The notes under the pieces were generated by a model. That model did not search any database. It was not told the DNA's origin and saw only the letters and a program-made list of their open reading frames with translations. From Leptobrachium leishanense (taxonomy: Eukaryota > Chordata > Amphibia > Anura > Megophryidae), in contig CM019067.1 of the NCBI GenBank assembly GCA_009667805.1, positions 164,845,073 through 164,909,072 of the forward strand: 64,000 nt of DNA. Reading direction: 5' to 3'. The position numbers and the translations under genes were made by a program. Shown here one piece after another: positions 56,814 through 64,000 of this stretch. Numbering within the stretch: the stretch's first letter is position 1; each line of letters starts with the position of its first letter.

Positions 56814-57118
56814 GGGAGCCCATGGGCGCTGTGTGGAGCTGGACTGGTTACTGAGGGAGCCCATGGGCGCTGTGTGGAGCTGGATTGGTTACTGAGGGCA
56901 CCCATGGGCGCTGTGTGGAGCTGGACTGGTTACTGAGGGCACCCATGGGCGCTGTGTGGAGCTGGACTGGTTACTGAGGGCACCCATGGGCGCTGTGTGG
57001 AGCTGAACAGGTTATTGAGGGTGACCATAGGCACTGTGCGGAGCTGGACTGGTCATTGAGGTGCCCATAGGCACTGTGTGGAGCTGGACTGGTTACTGAG
57101 GGCACCCAATGCCATCAC
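56772..57118. repeat. 41-bp minisatellite overlapping the nanos stop codon
   Basis: Eight units of GGAGCTGGACTGGTTACTGA + GGG.GCCCATGGGCGCTGTGT are present. The first, diverged unit (CCTATGGGTATGGTGAAGAG...) encodes the end of the open frame and supplies its stop codon. Confidence 0.9.
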
Positions 57119-57119
57119 A

Positions 57120-58395
57120 AATTATGTACGTTGCTTGCAGCGGCCCCTGTGAGCCCATTTATGCGACCTAGCACCCCAGTTCTATGTATGCTTCATATAA
57201 TAATGCACGTTCCTCACAATGGCCCTATGGAGCCTGTTATGTGACCTAGCACCCCAGTTCTATGTTTGGTTTTTCTAATGATGTACATTCCTTGCAGGGG
57301 CCCCTGGGAACCCATTTATGCGACCTAGCACCCCAGTTCTATGTTTATATGCTTCATATAATAATGCACGTTTCACACAGGGGCCCCAGGGAGCCTGTTA
57401 TGTGGCCTAGCACCCCAGTTCTTTGTATAATAATACATGTTCCTCGCGGCAGCCCCTGGGAGCCCATTTATGCGACCTAGCAACCCAGCTCTGTTTATCT
57501 AACCATACATGTTCCTCTAGGGGATCCCAGGGAGTCCATTATGTGTCCTAGCACCCCAGTTCTATATTTGTACGGTTTCTGTAATAATGCACATTCCTCG
57601 CAGGGGCCGTTTATGCAACCTAGCACCACAGTTCTATGTTTGTATGCTTCATATAATAATGCATGTTCCTCACAGGGGCTCCTGGGAGCACATTATGTGT
57701 CCTAGCACCCCAGTTCTTTGTATAATAATGCACATTCCTTGCAGGGGCCCCTGGGAGCCCATAATGTGTCCTAGCACCCCAGTTCTTTGTATAATAATGC
57801 ACATTCCTTGCAGGGGCCCCTGGGAGCCCATAATGTGTCCTAGCACCCCAGTTCTTTGTATAATAATGCACATTCCTTGCAGGGGCCCCTGGGAGCCCAT
57901 AATGTGTCCTAGCACCCCAGTTCTATGTTTTGTATGCTTCATATAATAATGCACGTTCCTCACAGGGGCCCCTGGGAGCCCATTATGTGTCCTAGCACCC
58001 CAGTTCTATGTTTGTATGGTTTCTGCAACAATGCACGTTCATCGCAGGGGCCCCTGGGAGCCCATTTATGCATCCTAGCACCCCAGTTCCATGTTTGTAT
58101 GCTTCATATAATAATGCACGTTCCTCACAGGGGCCCCTGGGAGCCCATTATGTGTCCTAGCACCCCAGTTCTATGTTTGGTTTCTGTAACAATGCACGTT
58201 CATCGCAGGGGCCCCTGGGAGCCCGTTTATGTGACCTAGCACCCCAGTTCTATATTTGGGTTTTTATAATAATGCACATTCCTTGCAAGGGCCCCTGGAA
58301 GCCTGTTTATGCGACCTAAGACCCCAGTTCTATGTTTTGTATGCTTCATATAATAATGCACGTTCCTCACAGGACCCCAGGGAGCCCATCATGTG
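57120..58395. repeat. 70-90-bp minisatellite with TGCAC motifs downstream of nanos
   Basis: About 16 units share CCTAGCACCCCAGTTCTATG, ATATAATAATGCACGTTCCT and CAGGGGCCCCTGGGAGCCC. Twelve units keep TGCAC (near 57204, 57364, 57589, 57729, 57798, 57868, 57948, 58031, 58114, 58191, 58274 and 58357). Open frames across it are repeat artefacts. Confidence 0.92.
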
Positions 58396-58541
58396 GCTGA
58401 ATTCTGCCTTTGGCCAAGGCATGCTGGGAGTTGTAGGAGTCAGCGAGCTTTCCTGGCTCTGTATCTCTTACTGGTTCTCAGTTTGCGTTCTCTTGTAGTT
58501 TTATATCCCTTTTTTTTTTTTCTTTTTCTTTTTATGAACAG

Positions 58542-58606
58542 AGGCCTGGGGCATCATCATGGAAAATGTAGTCTCCAAGTTGCATAACAGGCCCCCACCC
58601 TATTGA
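58542..58606 (+). CDS. Candidate second coding exon of nanos
   Basis: A long pyrimidine tract ending ATGAACAG (58510-58541) looks like a good 3' splice site. Joined to a GT donor after 56784 (ATGG|GTATGG), the frame stays open for 22 codons to TGA at 58604-58606, giving 126 residues in total. The donor is only fair, and nanos1 genes are usually intronless. This is a hypothesis, an alternative to a long 3' UTR. Confidence 0.3.
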
Positions 58607-58646
58607 AGGTGCTGAGGTGTGATGTTGGGTTTTGGGTTCATTTTTT

Positions 58647-58652
58647 AATAAA
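58647..58652 (+). promoter_or_regulatory. Candidate nanos poly(A) signal
   Basis: AATAAA is followed by a T-rich stretch (CCATTTTTATTGCTGG and onward). It is the first good signal on this strand after the minisatellites and would end either transcript model. Confidence 0.5.
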
Positions 58653-58727
58653 CCATTTTTATTGCTGGAACAAAATTTATTTTTATTTTTTCTTATTGAT
58701 ATGGCTACATAAGAATAGTATAAATAA

Positions 58728-59128
58728 GGCTAGGGTCAGACTAACGCATTTTTCGCGTTGTCCGTGAAAAAGTGCATTAGAAGAATGGACGCATTTTTTT
58801 CACAGAATACGCGATAGCGGTCATACGATGCGCATTTTCATGCGTGATTTTGTACGGATCATCAATAAAACACTTTTTGCATCTGGACGTTATGTTGGCC
58901 GGACATTAGCAGCGTCTGATGTCTCCTAATCACGCACACACGCTGCTAGTGGATGCAGCGCACTCTGTACGTCAGTACTAGCGGTATCACGTTCTCGAAA
59001 AAATGCGTTCGTTTGCCACTTGCGTTGCGCAGCCGTACTTTTGTGCGGCCGTTCTTCATGTGCTGCCCGGCATTGGACATCATTTTCTGCTAAACGCACG
59101 TTAATACTGCATTAGTCTGACCCTAGCC
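58728..59128. mobile_element. Harbinger-type MITE, copy C
   Basis: TAA duplication lies at 58725-58727 and 59129-59131. The ends are GGCTAGGGTCAGACTAACGC and GCATTAGTCTGACCCTAGCC. Confidence 0.88.
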
Positions 59129-59131
59129 TAA

Positions 59132-59603
59132 ATTGAAGCCCCTTGAATGATTGTGTTGGTTCAGGTGCTGTTGATGTTGCTGTTTGTTGCTAACCGCAAT
59201 GCGTACATCACAGCATGAGGTGATTTGAAATACACACTGTGATGTGCGTCACTTTGGACTTGGGGTGCATGTCCATGGAGATGTGCTTGGGAGGTGCAGG
59301 CCTGAGGTTCTTTATTGTTTTCTTGCCCTCTCTTGTGTGCAGAATGTTGACAGATAAACAACAAAGAAAAGCACCGAGGCGGAGCAAGAAATCATAAAGA
59401 CCGCAAGATAAAGCAGAGGGCCACCAAGATAAGGTGCAGTGAGACAGAGCGTGCACACGAGACAGCACAAGAGTTTGAGAGGGAGTGACTGTGTGAGGGA
59501 GTTTGAGTGAGACAGGGAGTATGTAAACCATGAAAGAGCGCAATTGAGCATGCCAGTGGATGAGTGAGTCGGTGTCTGAGAGTGAAAGTGGGCGAGTCTG
59601 TGT
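59132..59603. other. Spacer
   Basis: Purine-rich GAGACAG..GAGAGGGAG sequence at 59440-59540. No gene is supported. Confidence 0.4.
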
Positions 59604-60616
59604 TTAACCCCTTAGGGGCTGCTGACGTACCATGTACGTCCTGCCCACGGGTCTCCCTTAGACCCACGGACGTACATAGTACGTTAGCAGCTCCTAACCT
59701 CTCTCCCGCCCAATACTTGCCTCCCTTGCTGGGTCCCTCGCAGATCTGTCAGGGAGGAAGCCTGCCCCCGTGTTTTAGAGGGGCCAGCAACCTCGATGAT
59801 GTCACCACACTGCGTGGTGACCTCATCAGCAGGCGCCCAGATTTGAAATCAATGGAGGGGAGGGTGTGGCTCATTCAGAGCCCTCTATCTCCCCAACCAT
59901 TGAAGATAGAGCACTGCAATTTGCACTGCTGGAAAGGGGAGAGTCTCCCCTTTACAGTGGTGTGCAGTATTAACTATTTTGCAGCCGGATTGCGATTCGG
60001 TGCAAATTTGCACCAGATCGCGATTCAAACCAGCCAAGCCTCCAGGTCACCCCCCCCCCACCCACTGACATCCCCACCATATGTGTGAGGATGTCAGTGG
60101 GCCAGTTAACCCCCTAGCTGCCAAGGGGAAATAATTTTTGTCTGGGGGGTTTAGTTAAATAGGACCTAGGCTGTCATCTAAAAATAATGAGCATAAAACG
60201 GTCAGAATGAGCTCAGCGCACATAGGTGAACTGGCTCAGCAGTGAAGGGGTTAAAAAGCAAAAACATGTAAAAATTGGTTATTTCTTTTCTCGGGACAAA
60301 ATTCTGAAACTATTTAGCCAGGGTCTTTTTGTGGTTGTAGATTTTGGGGATTAATTTACGAAAAAGTGTTTTTTACACTTTTTTTTTTTTTTCCATCATA
60401 TTTCATATTGGTTTTTATAGTAAATTATAGGATATGGAAATAATGGTATTTTTAGAAAGTGCATTTAATGGCGGGAAAAACGGTGTATAATATGTGTGGG
60501 TTGCATAAACGAGTAAGAGGAAAATTTGACCTAAACATGAAGAGCACAGAAACTTAAACAGCAGCGGTCACTAAAGGACAGATTTGTGTAAAACCGCCTG
60601 GTCCCTAAGGGGTTAA
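59604..60616. mobile_element. TTAA-flanked element(s) with TTAACCCCTTAGGG ends
   Basis: TTAA lies at 59604-59607 and 60613-60616, with inverted ends TTAACCCCTTAGGGGCTG and, complemented, TTAACCCCTTAGGGACC. An internal GGCTCAGCAGTGAAGGGGTTAA ending at 60254 is the terminus of the GC-palindrome family, so this may be a chimera or a nested pair. Confidence 0.7.
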
Positions 60617-60629
60617 ATGTTTTGCTTTC

Positions 60630-62152
60630 TAGAGGTGTGCACAGCACAAAATTTCGTTTTGAACTAATGGATTAGTCCTAAAATGCAATTTATTTAGTTG
60701 CTAAAGAAATTCGTTTTCAGTTCTTTTAGTATGAAAACTAATTTCATTCATCCGAAAACCAGTGGATACAATTACTATTGTAGTGGCTCCTCAGAGGGCT
60801 GAGATCGCTGCTTGTTACAGTATCTCTCTCACTCTCAGCACAATGTGACAGGCAAAGCTGTTACAGTAACTGACTGCTACTCATCACAGCGCTCAGAGTT
60901 TCAGTAAAACTAGTAAATAATATTTTTATGAGGTTATTACAATAGTATTTCCTTGTTTTACTGAAACTCTGAGCACTGTTACAGTCAGTTACTGTAACAG
61001 CTGAGCCTGATACATTGTACTGAGAGATAATATAACAAGCAGCCGATCTCAGCGCTCACAGCCACTGGATTTAAAGGGCTAAAATAAAAGGCTCCTCTCT
61101 GTATAATGTATATAACATCCTCCTGCATTAATACCTCTCTCTGTATAATGTATAGAACATCCTCCTGCATTAATTAATGCCCCTCTCTGTATAGAACATC
61201 CTACTCAGTAGGACCTACTGCATTGGCATGTGGAGGGTGCAGAACTTCGTAATGCAATGCTTATCCAGCACAGGAGAGGGAACTTTTACTTAAACTTTGT
61301 ATCTTTGTGGGGGGGAGAGACAGGAATATAAAAGCAGGGGAGAGGGAAAATATTAACGTAAATCGGTCTGAAAGCTCAGAGAAGAGATGTCTGGTGCAAA
61401 TTTATTTTTATAATAAAATTAAGCACTTTAAATCCATAGAAAACATTCAAATAAATCACATTGAAGGCTCATAATGACAGAGTAACTGAGAGCTGGATAC
61501 TAAATGTATCAGACGTAAAAAAAAAACTTTAACAAGCAGCACTGGGAAAGGAGAGGGACTTTATATAAAACGTGTGTTATAGATGAGGAAAGGGGATAGT
61601 GTTCCTGGATAATATAAAATGTATCAGACCTAAGCCCCTATTATGCAGAGCGGGAGGGGAGATAACACACGTTTTATAAAGTCCCTCTTTTCTCCCAGCG
61701 CTGCTGTTTATAAAGGGGTTTTTACTATCCAGCCCTTCTCTGTCATTAGCTTTCAGTGTGATTTATTTGAATGTTTTCCTTCTCCAGCTGCTTTTATCAT
61801 CTTGTCTGCCTCCATAGACATGCAAGGGTTAAGTAAAGGTTTCCACTCCTGTGCTGGCTGTCTTTGCTGTGAGTATTCTGGAGCTCTATCACTGTCAGAT
61901 TTTTGGGTAGGGGCCGGGAAGGATTGCACATACAAACCTTTTCTGTAGCTTTGTGATGTTGAGCTCTTCATTGCTGGTCTCCTTCACTCAATGTAATATC
62001 ACAAAAAGGACTGAAACTAAAATGTAGTGCATTTTATTTTAGTTTCTTTCGTTTTTTTGTACTGAGCAGTTGAGTCTTGAGTCATACGAAAACTAAATTA
62101 TCCCAAAATTCGGACTAAATCGTTTTAGTACTAAAACTAATGCACATGTCTA
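60630..62152. mobile_element. hAT-type non-autonomous element, complete, 8-bp duplication
   Basis: The ends TAGAGGTGTGCACAGCAC and, complemented, TAGACATGTGCATTAG are flanked by TTGCTTTC (60622-60629) and TTACTTTC (62153-62160), one mismatch. The interior includes an inverted pair around 60890-60990 (GAGTTTCAGTAAAAC mirrored by GTTTTACTGAAACTC) and GAACATCCTCCTGCATTAA mini-repeats. No transposase. The partner copy is at 7830-9283. Confidence 0.85.
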
Positions 62153-62160
62153 TTACTTTC

Positions 62161-62823
62161 ACGTTTGCAGAGATATACAGTAATCTAATATTCAGTTCAT
62201 CGGTTTCCACTGTCTGAGGTCATGAGGGTTCACATGCACAGCTTTTGCGCGTTCATAAAGTCACAGGTATTTATAAAGCCCTAGCAAGTTCCATAGCACT
62301 GTACAATGGGAGAGGCTGAATAACAACAAATGTCCATACAAGTTAAATACACAGAACAGTACCCTGCCCAAGGAAGGAGAGGGGTGACACACCAGGCGAA
62401 GTGAATAGCTGAGTATGTGAAGTAGGGGGGCACATGGGGGCTGTGGGCAAGACGGAGCAAGAAATGTAGTTCATGTGAAGCTTTGATATGGGGAATAGTG
62501 GGTGGGGAGGAGGCAGTGAATATTCAGGAAGTGAAAGCTGAGGAAACACCCCTAGCTGAGGGGCATCACCGGAGAAGATGAAATGACACCGTTTAAAGCA
62601 AGAAAACAAACATATTTTTTTTACACATTTTTAAAGATTTTATTTTATTCTAGTTTGTCTGTAAGTATAAAAAGTGTTTACATGTCAATTTAAAAAATCT
62701 ACTTCTAGACATGCATATCACTTTTAAAGTAAAGCTCCATGAGGAAGTTAAATGGGTACAAGATGGATTTAAGAAATAAAAAAAATAACGTGTAAACCAG
62801 GATTATATCTCCCATTCTGTGTG
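62161..62823. other. Spacer, possible old LINE/SINE tail
   Basis: CCATAGCACTGTACAATGGG and ACAGTACCCTGCCCAAGGAA (62290-62375) resemble a widespread amphibian repeat type, class uncertain. The rest is unassigned. Confidence 0.35.
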
Positions 62824-62825
62824 TA

Positions 62826-64000
62826 CAGGTGAAAGTCGAAAAATTTGAATATCGTGCAAAAGTTCATATTTCAGTAATGCAACTTAAAAGGTGAAACTAA
62901 TATATGAGAGACTCCTGACATGCAAAGCAAGAGAGTTCAAGCCGTGATTTATCATGATTGTGGTGATTGTGGATTTGGGGTTTTCATGAGGTGAAAGCCA
63001 TAATCTCATAAAATTAGAATAGTACATGCAATCAATAAAACAAGGATTGTAAATAGAACAATATGGGACCTCTGGAAAGTATAAGCATGCATATCTACTC
63101 AGTACTTGGTTTGGGCCCCTTTTGCAGCAATTACTGTCTATCAGCCTGTGGCACTGCTGAGGTGTTATGGAAGACCAGGATGCTTCAATAGCGGCCTTCA
63201 GCTCTTCTGTATTGTTCAGTCTCATTTCTCTCATCTTTCTCTTGGCAATGCCCCATAGATTCTCTATCAGGTCAGGCGAGTTTGCTGGCCAATCAAGCAC
63301 AGTAATCCCACGGTCATTGAACCAGGTTTTGGTGCTTTTGGCAGTGTGGGCAGGTGCTGGAAAATGAAGTCTGCATCCCCATAAAGCTTGTCTGCGGAAG
63401 GAAGCATGAAGTGCTCCAAAATCTCCTGGTAGACAGCTGCATTGACCCTGGACTTAATGAAGCACAGTGGACCAACACCAGCAGATGACATGGCTCCCCA
63501 AATCAACACAGACTGTGGAAACTTCATACTGGCCTTCAAGAATCTTGCAGTGTGTGCCTCTCCATTCTGGGTCCTTGGTTTCCAAATGAGATGCAATCAG
63601 AAAAGAGGACTTTGGACCACTGAGCAACAGACCAGGTCTGTTTTTCTTTAGCCCAGGTAAGACGCTTTTGACGTTTGTTCAGGAGCGGCTTGACAAGAGA
63701 AATACAACATTTGAAGCCCATGTCCAGGATCCATCTGTGTGTGGTGGCTCTTGATGCACTGACTCCAGCCTCAGTCCACTCCTTGTGAAAGTCCCCAACA
63801 CTTTTGAATGAAATTTTCCTGACAATCCTCTCCAGGCTGCGGTCATCCCTGCTGCTTGTGCACCATTTTCTTCCACACTTTTCCCTTCCACATAACTTTT
63901 CATTAATGTGCTTTGATACAGCACTTTGGGTACATCCAACTTCTTTTGCAATGACCTTTTTGAGGTTTTCCCTCCTTTTTATGGAGGGTGTCAATGATGG
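62826..64000 (-). mobile_element. Tc1-like transposon, running off the right edge
   Basis: It starts after TA (62824-62825) with CAGGTGAAAGTCGAAAAATT. A minus-strand transposase fills the rest to the window end. It is a different Tc1 family from the one at 6308. Confidence 0.9.
62884..63994 (-). pseudogene. Tc1 transposase, frameshifted and missing catalytic residues
   Basis: The frame reads from 63994 leftwards. An N-terminal helix-turn-helix (KKVIAKEVGCTQSAVSKHI) is followed by a second DNA-binding half (RATTHRWILDMGFKC, KRLTWAKE) and the start of the DDE domain (KVLFSDCISFGNQGPR, first Asp). Then come VLIWGAMSSAGVGPL and YQEILEHFMLPSADKLYGD. A small deletion after FIFQ removes the codon expected for the second catalytic Asp and shifts the frame. 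The last part resumes as VLDWPANSPDLIENLWG, lacking the two residues usual between SPDL and IENLW. Three pieces (63536-63994, 63267-63596, 62884-63300) carry the match. Inactive. Confidence 0.92.

Noticed and set aside
57587..58498. Open frames of 80-119 codons downstream of nanos
   Set aside because: They are repeats of the minisatellite unit (MHIPCRGPWEP-type) on both strands.

Overview
The window is a gene-poor, repeat-dense stretch of vertebrate nuclear DNA. It is most likely from an anuran amphibian. That view rests on the mixture of repeat types (a Tx1/L1-type LINE, a Neptune-like Penelope element with a GIY-YIG endonuclease, hAT, Tc1, Harbinger-type MITEs and many TTAA-flanked non-autonomous elements) and on a compact nanos gene closest in character to vertebrate/frog nanos1. 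There is nothing bacterial or viral in the layout. Species cannot be set from sequence alone.

Layout. 1-3860: 3' two thirds of an L1/Tx1-type LINE with an uninterrupted ORF2. 3861-4774: hAT remnant split by a solo LTR with a 5-bp target duplication. 5.0-9.3 kb: a TTAA element, a decayed Tc1 with a 186-bp tandem repeat, and a hAT-type repeat carrying a nested insert with a perfect 8-bp duplication. 9.3-12.6 kb: little recognisable. 12.6-17.7 kb: SINE-like sequence, a foldback, and a broken Penelope-like element interrupted by a TTAA element. 18.3-23.9 kb: near full-length hAT with a broken transposase on the minus strand. 24-34 kb: MITEs, TTAA elements and a hAT-type element swollen by a 2.1-kb minisatellite. 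35.4-36.6 kb: complex foldback. 37.9-45.3 kb: TTAA elements (one with a CTCF consensus), Harbinger-type MITEs, a triply nested element and an RT-less LINE. 46.5-51 kb: minisatellites interrupted by a 2.2-kb near-perfect palindrome. 52.5-55.9 kb: another foldback and three MITEs. 56469-56813: the nanos gene, followed by two minisatellites to 58.4 kb and a candidate poly(A) signal. 58.7-62.2 kb: three more transposable elements. 62826-64000: a decayed Tc1 on the minus strand.

The only convincing host gene is nanos, a germ-line translational repressor with an intact CNOT1-binding motif and both CCHC zinc fingers. Its downstream region is unusual. A 41-bp minisatellite starts inside the last codons. 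A second array of about 16 units carries 12 TGCAC motifs, the kind of motif known in the germ-plasm localisation element of frog nanos1 mRNA. Whether that array lies in a 3' UTR or in an intron (a frame-compatible acceptor and short second exon exist at 58542-58606) is the main open question. Everything else is best read as layered transposition, with many precise target-site duplications that give the relative order of events.
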